Assembly: GCA_034440635.1 (NCBI GenBank)
Contig: JAOTON010000210.1
Span: 682,001 to 746,000 of the forward strand
Source: Lepas anatifera
Taxonomy: Eukaryota; Arthropoda; Thecostraca; Lepadidae
DNA: 64,000 nt
Direction: 5' to 3'
The notes below the pieces were generated by a model, which was given only the letters and a program-made list of their open reading frames with translations, was not told where the DNA came from and did not search any database. Every line of letters begins with the position of its first letter. The first letter of the stretch is position 1. The position numbers were made by a program, and so were the translations under genes. Shown piece by piece: positions 34,263 through 46,222 of the stretch.

Positions 34263-34699
34263 ATAAGTTTAAGGTTTTCCGGGGCAAGCTATCGGGCCAG
34301 TTTGAGTTTCTTGCTTGATATTACGGGTGTTGATATTCTTATCTCTGTTGCGGGGGCCCATCACAGAAAAGTGGGGGGGGGGGCAGTGGCCTCCTTGGCC
34401 CACCCCCGGTTCCTACGCCTATGGCGGCGTTTACGCAGGTGGCAGAATTATGCATAGGAGTGTGATCTTCAGTAATTATCTTCGCGAATTCAAGAATGTT
34501 ATTGCCAGGTTGTTTTATCAATATAGGTACTATTTTTCGTATTATATGTGCTTTAGAAATTGCCTATGCTTAAAAAAATGAGAGCGACTGCTTTCAGTGT
34601 TAAACATTAGGTTGGCGAGAGGTTTGAGTTTTTTCCTCCCCTGCCTAGACAGTGGCGGCGGAACTGGGGGAGGGCACCGGGGCACGGTGTCCGCCCTAA

Positions 34700-35412
34700 C
34701 ACGCGCATTGACGGGGGCGGGTACCCGCCCCCCTCGGTTTTCGGAGATGAAAGGCGGCGCTCGCGCCGCCGTACTTGGTATACCTTTTCCTCATTATTTT
34801 TACAACTCTGTGAAATTTTGGTTGGTCATCTTGGTCGGTCACCATTCGGTCAGTGACCCGACCTCAAAAAGTTTAGATAGCATAGTCGGAGCAGGGTGAA
34901 CTATCGTTGAAACTCATATCCATAATGGCCCCACCGAGTTCTCTAAAATATGTTCCGGTATTTTTGATATCGATGACCTAGGTCGGTACGTGACCTCCAT
35001 TGGAATACATGGGAATGGTTTTCGGATAACTCGTACGGATGGTGATGAGCATTTATTTTGCTGCATTAGACTCGCCTGGGTTTGCGGTTCTATGTTGCTT
35101 TTATATTTGACCTGACCTGACCTGTGGTATCTTTGATTTGACCTAGAGGTCACTTATATCATTGATTCGGTTTGTAGAGGATTCTATGTTCAGTCGTTTT
35201 GTCTTCTTTACTTGTTCGAATTAATGGCCGAAACTGAATTTATGTTATCCCTTGACGGGCTGTTTTGACCTCTCGTGACCTTAAATGTGAGCTGACAAAA
35301 AATGGTTCAATGTTTTCGATGGGAAGTGGATGGGCAGCCCAACGCCGTTTACGTTTTCGCTACCTACCGTGGTTTGAGGTCTTGGGGCGGGTCCCCCCGT
35401 TGTGTCCCCGTG
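34700..35412. mobile_element. AGGTCA-type TTAA element, CACGCGCATTGACGG tip
   Basis: The left tip CACGCGCATTGACGGGGG and the reverse-complemented right tip CACGGGGACACAACGGGG are flanked by CTAA (34696-34699) and TTAA (35413-35416). A GGCGGCGC/GCGCCGCC hairpin is at 34753-34770. The body contains TGACCTGACCTGACCTG (35107-35123). It is a close relative of 55755-56565, with many small deletions. Confidence 0.7.
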
Positions 35413-35416
35413 TTAA

Positions 35417-36900
35417 ATCGGAAATTTGAACACTATCCCTATGGCCTTGACTAGAAAGGAAATTGGTTGAAAGGCCCATGGTGCCCCCCTTAAATTCGGA
35501 CGTTCCGCCGTCACTGCCCCTTGACCCCTGGACCCCTATGTAACATGGATTGCTTGCGGTTACTTCATGAAAGCCAGATTCCAAAAGTAATTTTATACAT
35601 GCAATTACTTATTTTATCTGCAAAAATACACCCCAAAAGAGAAATATCAAGGACAGCCATATCACCAGACCTGCCTGTCTCTCCTGATGATGGCGCTGTC
35701 ACCATGGGTCTTTTTCTAATATAAATGATTGAATGTTGTGACTGCCTTCTACAATCTCGTTTTGGGCCAGGTGTAATTTACTGTCGAAGATGCGCAGGAA
35801 TAAGATAACGTTACACCCGCCACCTCTGCCCTCCCCCCCTCCACGCTTTACTCGGTGGCAACGACCTTGGGGGAGTACCGAACATGGACGGGCAGATATA
35901 TGTGGTGTGCCAAGACTGTTCGCTAGAAGTTTGTCTCTAGAAGTTGGCACAATCAGAAGGGCCCTGCTCTTTCCGGTGCATTCCTGGTAATAGGCGTTTC
36001 TTTACTTTGATTGCAGTCTAGGTCGTCCCCTTCATTTTTGGCCACCTTCCCACGGTCGGCCACAAACCCTCATTCGACTAATTGGTTGGCTACTTCTTGT
36101 CAGCCCAAAGACTCTGTTCGACTATTCGGACACCTCTACCCATGCAATGGCGTTTGTCAAACAACATATTTGATCTGCCACTTCTGCTGAGACTTAAAAC
36201 GTTCATTCCTATATTTAACCTAAAGATGGTGTGCCTTCCTGGAGTGAAGGCATACCATCTCCACGAGGCACCGGGGAGAGCAATTGGTACCCATGGTGCC
36301 AAGGGTCACTTCGGTACCGATGGAGACACGTGTCCCCAATGCGCCTTTACTGCTTACCTGTGTCTGGTCTGGTCCTATAATATCTGATTTTGTAGGGAAG
36401 TGCCCCGACTTCATTCATGAGTCCTGACTGGTGGAGACTGACTCAGCTGGCCATCAGGGGCACACAATTGTTGCTCAGGGGGTTCTAATGGCCACGGGTG
36501 GTCCCGTTGTATCCAGAATCAGGGGCATGGATCACTTTAGGACGATGGGCACATGCACAATGGGGGCACACCATTCAGAGATCAGGGGCTCTGCGGCAAC
36601 GTTGCCCTGCAGGTTCTTCCCCTTGACCGGGGTGGTATATTACCGCCGCCTTGAGCTTCATCCATCTCCTCCGCGAAATCAGCTTAACTGTCACGGAAAC
36701 AACAATTGGGCACCGGTTCAAAGTCAGGGGCACTGCCCTAGCAGTCAGAAATTGAGGGCAATCCCATTGCTCCCACGGTTCTTGCACCTATATATGTTTC
36801 TATTCTGTGCACAATCAAATGCTCGAACAAAAAAATCCATTTTTATCGGCCTCCTAGTTAGAGCAGAAAGCTGCCCTTCATTGTTTATCAGACCTGGGAA
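35417..36900. other. Anonymous sequence with decayed GGGGCAC-type repeats
   Basis: Between 36230 and 36760 motifs like CAGGGGCAC, TGGTGCC and GGGGCACAC recur irregularly, probably an eroded minisatellite-like repeat. A short strong hairpin is at 36224-36260. No gene is supported. Confidence 0.35.
36224..36260. other. 37-nt hairpin
   Basis: AGATGGTGTGCCTTC and GAAGGCATACCATCT form a 15-bp stem with one G-T position around a 7-nt loop (CTGGAGT). It is shorter than a typical microRNA precursor, and no function is implied. Confidence 0.6.
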
Positions 36901-36959
36901 CTAGTCCCCTCAGTCTGAATAGTGTTTAGATTTTTTTCAAAAAGTTCTTTTTGTCTGGA

Positions 36960-37300
36960 CCTGGTCAGGAGAGGTGAATCCAGACTTAGCGTTAATCCGG
37001 TGGCTGTGCGCCCGCCCCGGTGTAGACGGGCGCGACAGGGCAGCGCGGTGGCTCGCGCCTTTGAGGTCGGCCTGCGTTCACCTGTTTGGGTTGGCGGCGG
37101 CGGCGGCGGCGCCCTGTGACGCGGTCTGGCCGCGAGCATTGGCCGACGCGGCTGACGCAAGTGGTGGCGCCGATGATGGACGAGGCCGTCGGCAGCGCCG
37201 CAGCAGACACCTACAGGTGCCCTGTCCGGCCCGACGGGGTGCACGTCATGGCCAGGTTACGGCATACGCCACTCAACCAATAAACACCAGCTGGGCTGAG
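36960..37300. other. GC- and CpG-rich patch with (GGC)n
   Basis: A locally GC-rich, CpG-dense block unlike its surroundings, containing six GGC units (37093-37110). Several frames on both strands are open. One plus frame (37086-37283) reads GREHWPTRLTQVV and DTYRCPVRPDGVH before stopping. I do not recognise a protein. It could be a CpG-rich first exon or promoter remnant, or a transposon piece. Confidence 0.3.
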
Positions 37301-37990
37301 GGGGGCTGTAGCGGGGCCGTGTTGTAACCGAAGGATGGACTGCCGTGGCGTTCGCAGGCCGTGCAGCTGCCGTTGTGTACGCATGCGCCCTGTTCACTGA
37401 CACTAAGATGGCCCCATGCATAGGTTGTGCGTCAGTGGAGAACAGCTGGATCACAGGTGGCTGCACCCGGTACAAAGACTGGCTGGACAAGGTACAAAGA
37501 CGGGCAAGGACCGAAAAACTGACAGAGAAACCTTACAGAAATTGATGATGGGTGGTTGTTGGCTTTCGAGTAGTGATATTTCACCAACGGATGGAGACTC
37601 AGACCTTTCCCGAGGAGAGGGAGCGCATGCGTGGTGATGATCGGTGCCCGGGTAGCAAAAGCGGCAGAAGAACCGTCCTGCAACCTGACCTGCCGTCAGG
37701 TAGGGCCCTGGGGGACCACGTCCCTCCCTAATTGATAAATTTTAAGACTAACACTATGGTTTTAACTAGAAAAAATAGGGTGAAAAGTCAAAGCTGCCCC
37801 CCCTGGCCTTCAAAACTCCACCCACCATCGCTAATGCCAAGTAGCGAATACATTCAACACTTTTTATGCTGTCATTTATTTCGCAATATTTCATTCACTT
37901 TCATTTTGTTACAATTTCAGATCCATCTCTCAGTTCAGATGCCTTTGGTTCTTGACCAAACTCATGTTTAACTATTTTTGCAGCTTGTGC
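37301..37990. other. Anonymous sequence
   Basis: Short ORFs at 37345-37545 and 37416-37637 lack recognisable motifs. No repeat unit was identified. Confidence 0.35.
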
Positions 37991-38100
37991 AGTCTTACAC
38001 AGAGACGGCCTACGCTACCTTACGTTACCGAATTGCGCTACGTTATATTTCATTGGTTACGGAATTACGGTACTTCAGGGGTCTAAAAACTTGCCGATCT

Positions 38101-39860
38101 GCCCACGCCGTCGGCAACCCTACCATCTTTTGGTTGGCGACCCAGTAATGTCCCAAACTCTGATTTCATCTCTTTTCCCATGATTTTAGCTTCCACCATC
38201 CGATCGTGCTTTTAAATATGCTTACCCTCTCCACTGTCTCCACCCGTCAACCAATACAGACACTGCCCATCAAAATCTATTGGATGAAGTCTGCCAGTTC
38301 CTTTGGCCAAGAATGGGCAGAATCCACTTCGACAAAGAGCCAAGTTAGCCTTCGTTTCCCCTTTATTTGGCTTTTCTGAAATACAGCTTGGCTACAACGG
38401 CGCATCTTTGGCCGATTGCATCTGGCATCATCACCGCCCTTAGTTGCTGCTAGTCTATGGTAGTTATGTTTTTCCTTACTACAATTTTTGGGTCCCATTT
38501 CATGAAAAACTACTGAAATTACCTGGTACTTTAGGTGATGCTATGTCCCTGTTCCGTATTTATGTACCATTTTTAAGTTTAAACTAGAATGTGCTAGAAT
38601 ATGTCACGAGTCGGTACCAAGTCGGTGATTTTTATTTTTTCAATAGGCGACCAATGGGCGACCAAGTCGGCCCAAACCGCCGACTTGCGTGGTCGCCTGG
38701 TCGCCGGTGGTCGCCCTGGTACGTTTTCGGCGTCTGCCGCCTTCAGAACAAGCGCGGCGCGGGCTGCCGCTAATATTTTTGCATTATTGTTGAAAGCAGT
38801 GGGCGCCGTTTTTGACGACTGGTGTTGAATTTGTTAAATCCAAGGGGTAAATCAAAATGCGCGTTAATCATAGACGGTCCTGCAATCTATGTGGATTTTG
38901 GAATCTACGTGCAGTGATGTTTACCGGTTATGCTGTACGGCGAAAAGTCTCTGAACTCAGAAGGAAAAAAACCTTGAATACCAGTGGTGCATGGTTAAAC
39001 TCTTTCCAACTATAATAATGCTAAAATGTCTACGTAAGCTTTGTTCTATAGTCATACATTCCCAAGGGCATGGATTTCCTAAACGATTTTTGGGGTGCCT
39101 AATTATGAATCTATCCATAACAAGCATACTTCTATTGATACCGCCATGTTCTTGCCTTATACCTAGCTGGACATATAACTGGGTGACCAAGTAGGCATGT
39201 TATTTAACAATCCTGAAGTCCCTGAAATGAGAAACAGGAAAATTTGAATGATACTCTTAGCAGGCACAGAAAATAACTTAAGCTTTCAATAGGGGTGCCT
39301 CAGCAGTGACGGATCCAAGAGAGTTCGTGGCTCCTTAGTTTGAAAGGACTAAGGGTGGTCTGAGGAAAAAACACCCCCAAAAACTGGTTAAACCAGGTCT
39401 GTGAGGCAGAAAATACCTTGCTTCTGGTCCCACCACTAGATTGCAAGTGCTGAGGCTACAGATGGAGCTTTGAAGTTTAGAAGTTGTGAAAAAATGGCAT
39501 TAAAGTTGCTGAAAACAGGTTTTGTTGGTGCTAGGCTGGCTGTATGACCATATGTCGCAGTGTGTATGTATTATTATCTCAAGTGTCAATATTAGTTGAA
39601 TTTTTTTAACTTTTATTATTTCACTATCTATTAATTGATTTTGTATATAACTAGTGACTTATTTACACAGATGCACCATGACATGTGAATTCTCATAATA
39701 AATATTTTGAGCCTCAATATTCGAGGCAGAGTATAAAGTATGATTTCCTGTTCCTGCTTCCAAGATGAAATCCTCTAAAATTGAAAGAACATAAATAAGC
39801 CAGGTAGAAAGATCAAAAGTTTGCTTCTTGGCCCACAATATTGTTCTGTAAAATGCTCTC
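38101..39860. other. Unassigned interior of candidate hAT-like element
   Basis: No recognisable coding sequence. ORFs are 60-77 codons without motifs. Confidence 0.3.
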
Positions 39861-39865
39861 AAGCA

Positions 39866-40607
39866 TTCCCATAGTTGGGATTGGGTGTTCCCATTTATAG
39901 GTCAATCATTCCCATTTATGGCCCATTATTCCCATTCATGATACTGTCACAATTTTTAAGTCACACCAACCACAGTTTTTCTGCACTGATTGATGATAAT
40001 AGCCACCCTTTTGGTTGAAGTGTGCCCTTTTGGATGACAGAGTTCGCCCTCTGACGGCTGCCCCTTGCTAAAATCCTAGATCCATTACTGTGCATTGGCA
40101 TTCCAAAAGGGATATAAATGTGCATTCCTGCAGATTTATGAATTTTTTTGCAGATTTTGCAGAAGATGTGATAAACCATTTCTAATTTGCCAGAAGACTC
40201 CACTGCAATGACAATGGTCCATTCAAAGTCTGCCAAACACAGAATAGGCTGTGTCTTTTGCACAGATGGGAGCACACTGGATGGTCAGGGTGTGTTTGAC
40301 TAATTATTTGCATCCAAGTTTCTGCTAATATATTGTGCTTTTTGTCTCACCCAGAAATTCAAATCATTTTGTTTTCTCTATTATGGATGAAATATGGAAG
40401 CACTGCCACAGAGTTACAGTAGAAATTTCACAGAGAGATTGCGTCCACCACAAAAGAACAGGTTGCTGAAATACAAAGTGTTCTTCTCAGCACCCAATCC
40501 TGGTCCAAATGGGTCATCAGCAACTATTCTGGAAACTTTTTCAGTCCTGATTATTAATGCTAAATTGCATCAATTAGGAGCTTTGGAAATAGTCATTATG
40601 GGAATGA
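39866..40607. mobile_element. Possible inverted-repeat element with ATTCCCATTTATGG motifs
   Basis: The left side has CATTCCCATAGTTGGG followed by ATTCCCATTTATGG-like repeats (39868-39945). The right side has GTCATTATGGGAATG (40593-40607), an approximate inverse. Related phrases (TTTCCAATTATGG, GTCATTATTGGGAA) occur at 62898-63091. The boundaries are tentative. Confidence 0.3.
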
Positions 40608-41259
40608 TGTCATGGCAAAGAAAATAAGGTTATCCCCAACAGACAGCATTATTATTGCTTTGAGTAGAACCATGTTTGGCAATGGAGAGAAAATTGGGCT
40701 TTATCTTAGTAGTGGTTGATATTTTTCACTGCACTTTTGAGGAAATGTTGCAAGTGGATAATGTTTGAATTATTTATTTGAAATGTTACAGGAATTTATC
40801 TGATTTGTGGCGCCTGAAGGTGATGGATGAATCACAAGTATTTCACGACGCATGTACATAACGAACGTTTTTTCTCAAGTTAAATGAAACATCAAAACTG
40901 TTTCTGAGGCTCATTTTTTAAGGTGCTGCAAAACCTTTTATTTGTCTCTAATATAATGGCAAACAATTTTTCCAATGGATGGACACAAAATAAAACCATT
41001 ATTGATGAGAGGACCACAATGGTGCATCAATCATGGTTGTATCTTGCTTGGTCTGGAAGTGATGGGCGAGAATGTTAAATGCCTAGGGGCGCCACCAAGG
41101 AATTTTTACAAGGGAACAGACCCGGGCTGGTGCGGACCGGGGCAGGCGAATTTTGAGCATATTTGGTACCTGACAGCATTAATGACGATGGATCAAAAGT
41201 TCTGGGGAGACTTTCCCACCTGGTTGGCCAACAGGGGAGATGCGTAGGTACCCCGTCCC

Positions 41260-41851
41260 TCCGCTTTCGGCACCTATTTAATTGCCCTTGTGTACGGGCA
41301 GCGTATTATCTTTGACCTCGATTGAGCTTTGACCAGACTTAGCGGAACCTATTCATGACTGCGTAGTGCGTATAAATGGCTGATCACTATCCAACACTGC
41401 CTTTTACGACCGACATATCCCTCCCAAAGCGAGCGTTCTTGCTATTATAACTCGAAGCTACGTTATAACATCCCCAATATTCAGTGTCCTGTTGCGCCCT
41501 AGCCTTTCGACCCGACATGAAAATGGATGTTGCTCTAGTGAAAGAGCTGCTCGGGCTCTGTCGAATAGCGTGGAGAAGGTGGTTCCGGCTATTTTGCTTA
41601 CGAAGATAAACAAGGTTTTGTAGCGTACTGCATTTAATACATTTTGAGGTATATGATTTTTTCCTCTGGTGAGCACAGTATTGACCTGACGCAAAAATGC
41701 CGGTAGTAACGCCGATTGCACTACCGACGAGCTTTCGGTCGCTTTTTCCGATTCTATCTTTCTTTGTTTCCGAGATCGAAGGTATCATTTTGAACCCCCT
41801 CCCACCAGGGGGGGTTTCATAAGTGATTCATGCCGGTCACCGGGGCTAGGG
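41260..41851. mobile_element. Partial TTAA element, right end
   Basis: The right tip GGTCACCGGGGCTAGGG is followed by TTAA at 41852-41855, and CCCCTCCCACCAGGGGGGG lies just inside, as in the CCCTCGCCCC-tip subfamily. TTGACCTCGATTGAGC and TTGACCTGACG are present. The left end is not clear. Confidence 0.45.
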
Positions 41852-42246
41852 TTAAGGGCCAGAATGTATAATTTTGTTGCTTTCAGGTCATAACTTTGAC
41901 TTACTGAATTATAATCTCATGACTTCATTAAAGTAATAACCTCAATATGGCTTAGGTCTTCAATATTGAGAAGCCCGATCTATATCTTATAGGCTTTTTA
42001 TATCTATATTTTTTTCGGAACCTTCCCCCTTGCACCCGCCAGTGCTTCCTATAGCCATATATTTACCACTTTTAAGACCGATTTTTTAATACATGTAGCA
42101 ATAGGTTCGGCGACCATCCAAGAAGCCTGGATTTTAGTCGGCGACCACAAGCTCACTTTTGAGACTCCTGCGGTACTTAAGCTACGGCTACGGTAAAAAA
42201 TATCGTAGCAAGATATCAACATTTTGTTCACACATTCATACTTTAA

Positions 42247-42930
42247 CCCTCGCCCCGGTGGAGGTTGTTTGAGCGTCCCCCTCAGGTTTTACCGGCGGCA
42301 CGGAAAAACGGCGCCGCGAAGCGCCGCTATACTCGGCACACCTTATCCTTGATCAGTTCCGCAGCTTTCCCCAAAATTTTAAGGTTGGGTCATCTCAGGT
42401 CAGGTCACCAGTGCAGGTTAAGTGACTTCACCTCCGAAAATGTTTAAGGTTGTCATAAGTAAGAAAGGGGTGAATCTATCGGATTGAAACTGATACCACA
42501 TAATGGTCCTACAGAGCACTACAACATATATTCCGGGATTTTTCATATCGATGACCTAAGGTCAGGTACGGAGCATGACCTCTCCGATGGAAATGCATGG
42601 GGAACACAGCAATTGGGCTGTATTTGTGTAGATAAAGCTGAGAATATCTTCATATTCCCCAAATCGTAGCATCCTGGGCTCCTTTCTAGGTTCCTGTTGC
42701 AATGTTCTACTTGTGACCTCTAAGAGGTCATCTGGGCTACTTCAGCAGATTTTCAGACTTGGGTCAATAATTTGGCAAGGAATGACGATAAAACTTGTTT
42801 TGATACAATTACGTTGAGATTGCTAATACGAGTCATTGATGTGCATATTGACTGTGCTAGATTAGATAGTGACCTTGACCCGACCTGATTTGTGACCTGA
42901 TGACCTGATGTGTGTGACCTGATGTGTGTG
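42247..42930. mobile_element. AGGTCA-rich TTAA element, 3'-truncated
   Basis: TTAA (42243-42246) precedes the tip CCCTCGCCCCGGTGGAGG. A GGCGCCGC/GCGCCGC hairpin is at 42309-42327. The body aligns to 7157-7949 through GACCTAAGGTCAGGTACGGA, ACAGCAATTGGGCTGTATTT and CTCTAAGAGGTCATCTGGGC. It fades out in a short TGACCTGATG-type repetition near 42900-42930, and no right tip is seen. Confidence 0.65.
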
Positions 42931-43815
42931 ATCAATGGTCAGAAATTCTTGTAACCAGTTGAAAAAAATCAAAATCAAACGACTTCTAATTTTTACAGGC
43001 CCAAAAATGTTTCCGTGATTTACACTGTCCACCAAAAGTTCCAGATCTTAATTGAGAGTGGTTTGATGCATTTCTCGTGAAATTGTTTTAAGTTTGTAGT
43101 TTTAAAGTAATGGTTTGGTCGTTATGTTTCCAAATATTATCACTCATATTTCAAATTTCTAATCAAAGCAAATCATTACCATGAATACTTAGTACTGCGA
43201 TCGAGAGCACGAAAGGTATATAGGTACATATATGACGTAACTTGTTTCGCAGTACGTTGCGATATGCTAAATTTTGGCGTAGTAGGTACGCTAGATAATT
43301 CGCCCAGCTACGCTACGTTTCATTTCCAGAGCTACGGCTACGGAAAAATAATTTCGTAACGTAGCGTAGGCCATCTCTGGTCGTCACATGGGGGCTTTAA
43401 TGCGAACAACTCACGTTGTTGCTATTGCTTCGAAACAAGCGTGTTTCTATAGCTATCACATAGAACGACTGCCTCGACAAGTTAATCTGAGTATGACACT
43501 CATCTTTGGGGCTTACTTGTGTTGTGTTAAGGCGCCAAACACATCCATTTTCAACTAAAAGGCACCCATTCTTGTAAAAGCCCAAGTGGAGTGTTTATTT
43601 GGAGGCTGCGGGCGCGCCTCCGCATTGTTTGATGCAGCAGACGATGAAAAAGTGTTCAGAATGCAGCAGCTTCTCCAGAGCACACAGCCCTTCCGCATAC
43701 CTGGAAACACGGATTATTGTGCAGCCTGGGACATCGCAAAACAGCTGCCGCCTGGAACTTGGATAACAGGGCAGAACGCCTCGGGCTACTGAAACCCAGA
43801 GCATGGTTCCCCGGC

Positions 43816-44084
43816 ATAGGCGGTTCCAGGTCAGGGAGGCGATACTTTGGTCCGATGGGAGGCGGTACTTTGGCCAGGGAGCGCCACACGGACCCGGAAG
43901 GGACGTATTCGGGTCAGTGGCGTCTTCAAGTGTAACCTATCGGAGGTTCGCTCAGCTCATGTTCGGGGCGCTGATATTTGCATCCTTTGGGAAGCGATTT
44001 TTTCGAGGAGGCACCGGGGCAGCTTGAGGGGGCGCTAGGTGAGCTGATGAGGGCACCTGCCCTCCTTTCGCCTGGACCCGCCTA
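43816..44084. mobile_element. Small inverted-repeat element, AGGCGGTTCCAGG tip
   Basis: AGGCGGTTCCAGG at the left and CCTGGACCCGCCT at the right form an inverted repeat about 270 bp apart. The interior has GGAGGCG-type repeats. No clean target duplication was seen. Confidence 0.45.
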
Positions 44085-44729
44085 TCCCCTATGACCCATT
44101 GTATATACTTTAAGCAGGCACAGCAGAATATTTAAACAATAACGATTTTACCCTTCTCGAGGTAAACGCTGATGACTCATTCATACACGGAAAGCTTCGA
44201 AAATGTATTTCTTTTTCAGGGCTAGCGTTCAATTTTTCATTACAAATCGCATATTCACCGCTTGCCCCGCATGCCATCAGCCAGTGGCAGATACAGGGCA
44301 GAGCATTTTTTCAGGAAAAGTCAGTGGGGGGGCATTTCTTGTGCTGGCCATTATAGCGTCTTCAGGGGATCAAAACCCCATTTTGAGGAGGTTTAATAAG
44401 ACTTAGACACGTTAGTGTTAAAAAAATGTTTCAATTTTTGTGTTATTCCATGTTATTCCAGATTAGGTATAAACGCTGCCCAGGGCTGCCAATTTTTTCC
44501 GCGGAAAAGGTAAAACCGAGTTAGAAAAAAGGGTCAAAGAGGGGCAAAATTTTATTTTCACCAAAGTAGCCACATAAATACCACAAAAGCCAGATTTGAG
44601 GCTAAAACAACCACTAGCGGTCGTCATAAGCCCACAGAAAAAGCGATCACTGTTATCACTGTTTAAAACTAATTGTTGACAGTTTGATATTTACTTGACG
44701 CAATGTTTTCTAGCACACTACTCATTTAA

Positions 44730-45177
44730 AGGGAATGTGGCACCTACATAACGTGATTTTAACGGGGATAGCCAAGTTGAAAGCAAGTCGGAAAACCCGG
44801 TACTCAATATATCATTTGTTTTAGAACTCGAGATTTCTGTAGAAAAAAATAAAACCTACCTGAAATGCACCCATCATGTACCCTTAGCAGCAGGCCACAG
44901 TTGTTATGGCTGTTGGTGTGACGACATACGCTGACGTCACGGTGAGTATCAGCCAATCGAAGTCCTTGAAGCGTATTGAAAATGGTAGTGGTTGTCAGAT
45001 CATGACATCATCCACTGGCAGATATTTATTTCTTTCCCTAGAGGAGCATTTTAAAAATGAAAATATTGAGCTTATTTTGCATTTTTCAGAGAAATCATGG
45101 ACGCTTCCTTGATTTTCGGCTAAAATTTCCCCTAATTACACTAAATTCTAGGATTCGACCAAGGTGCCACATTCCCT
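44730..45177. mobile_element. 0.45-kb TTAA element, intact, with empty site in window
   Basis: The tips AGGGAATGTGGCACCT and, reverse-complemented, AGGGAATGTGGCACCTTG are flanked by TTAA (44726-44729, 45178-45181). The paralogous block at 20271-20290 reads acccat-ctaa-taggaagcca where this one reads ctcat-ttaa-element-ttaa-taggaagcc. That gives a natural unoccupied site and shows that the four bases were duplicated. The family has no coding capacity. Confidence 0.85.
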
Positions 45178-45261
45178 TTAATAGGAAGCCAGGGGTGCCC
45201 TTCCAATCTCGCGTGACTATCAAATGATTTTATCCACATAACCAGAACATTTGTTAGCATC

Positions 45262-46222
45262 AATAATCATCTTGGCGGCAACCGCTCCCCGCTAACATTT
45301 ATTGCTTTCTCCCCAACTATGCATTTTTTGCTCTTGAACAGTAGCGGAACTAGGATTTCGGTAAGTGAGGAGTGCGGAGCCTCTTAGGGCGCACTTTGCC
45401 ATCAAATTTCCACCCAAAGGGCGCATATAGTATCGCCTACTTCGCGTCTGGTTTTCGGTGGTCATCATTCTTGTGGATCGTGTTTTTAACAAAGTTCTGT
45501 CCCTCCCTCCCACCATCATACCATTTTTTCTGCTGCTCTGCTGCTTTTTCGGTGTCAGAACATCGTTTTCATGAGCGGATGAGGTCAAAAGAAGCCATAT
45601 TTATAGGACAAGGGACAAACCAGAAATAGCTTAGGTGACAGCTGCTAGAAAAAAGGGAAAAAAGAGCCAGATTCCATGAAAGGGCCAACCGAAAAAAATC
45701 GTGGGGCCAAACGCGAAAAAAGACCCAATTCGAGATATTTGGTCACAAAATGGCCAACCTGGCAGCCATGAAGCTGCCCCAATGTATTCCTAATAAAAAG
45801 GTTATTTTCTTATTTTGCTTTATGAGTGTGGCAAGGTAAGTAAATTCCTAAAGTATCGAACATGAGTGGTTTATAGGCTAAATTAAGATAAGTTTTACGT
45901 ACATACCTACTATGATGTGTGGCTCTTGCTGTCAAAATCATCTAGGGAATGTAGTACAAAAACCAGTTAATAATTTTTTAGGCCTATCGACGCAATGTCA
46001 GGGTCATATGGCGTCGCCAGCTCTTTCCTTGCCGGAAAGGTTTCTCGGGAGACATTTCCATGATTTCAACGAAGGGCTGTGGCCGAATATTTAATCCCTC
46101 CCAATTTTTAACCTCTAGGAATCGATAAGAAGGGCCAGCTAACAACTTATCGACTTTGCAGAACAAATTGATGCAGCGATCTCACTATAAATTTCAATAT
46201 GCTACAAGCCTCGGAAAGGGGG
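45262..46222. other. Extra block relative to the 19855 copy
   Basis: Present here but absent at the corresponding point near 20360. Contains short ORFs (45292-45588 minus, 45372-45629 plus) without motifs. It lacks clean inverted ends, so either an insertion here or a deletion in the other copy is possible. Confidence 0.4.

Larger units (their letters stand above)
30970..34423. mobile_element. hAT-like composite element with exact 8-bp duplication
   Basis: The left tip is CAGGGGCGTAGGAACGGT and the right tip, reverse-complemented, is CATAGGCGTAGGAACCGG. The flanking 8-mer gcggcgtt is identical on both sides (30962-30969 and 34424-34431), the size expected for hAT. In order the interior holds about 650 bp of anonymous DNA, a tRNA-like piece, a minus-strand and a plus-strand gene relic, and a GGCCC-rich minisatellite between terminal-like direct repeats. 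No transposase is present. The element ending at 3773 has the same organisation. Confidence 0.85.
38000..43379. mobile_element. Candidate hAT-like element with CGTAGC-rich ends
   Basis: The left tip CAGAGACGGCCTACGCTACC and the reverse-complemented right tip CAGAGATGGCCTACGCTACG are near identical over about 20 bp. Both ends carry repeated CTACG/CGTAG motifs as subterminal repeats. The flanks gtcttaca and gtcgtcac agree at only about half the positions, so the target duplication is weak. Two AGGTCA elements are nested inside. No transposase was found. Confidence 0.5.
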
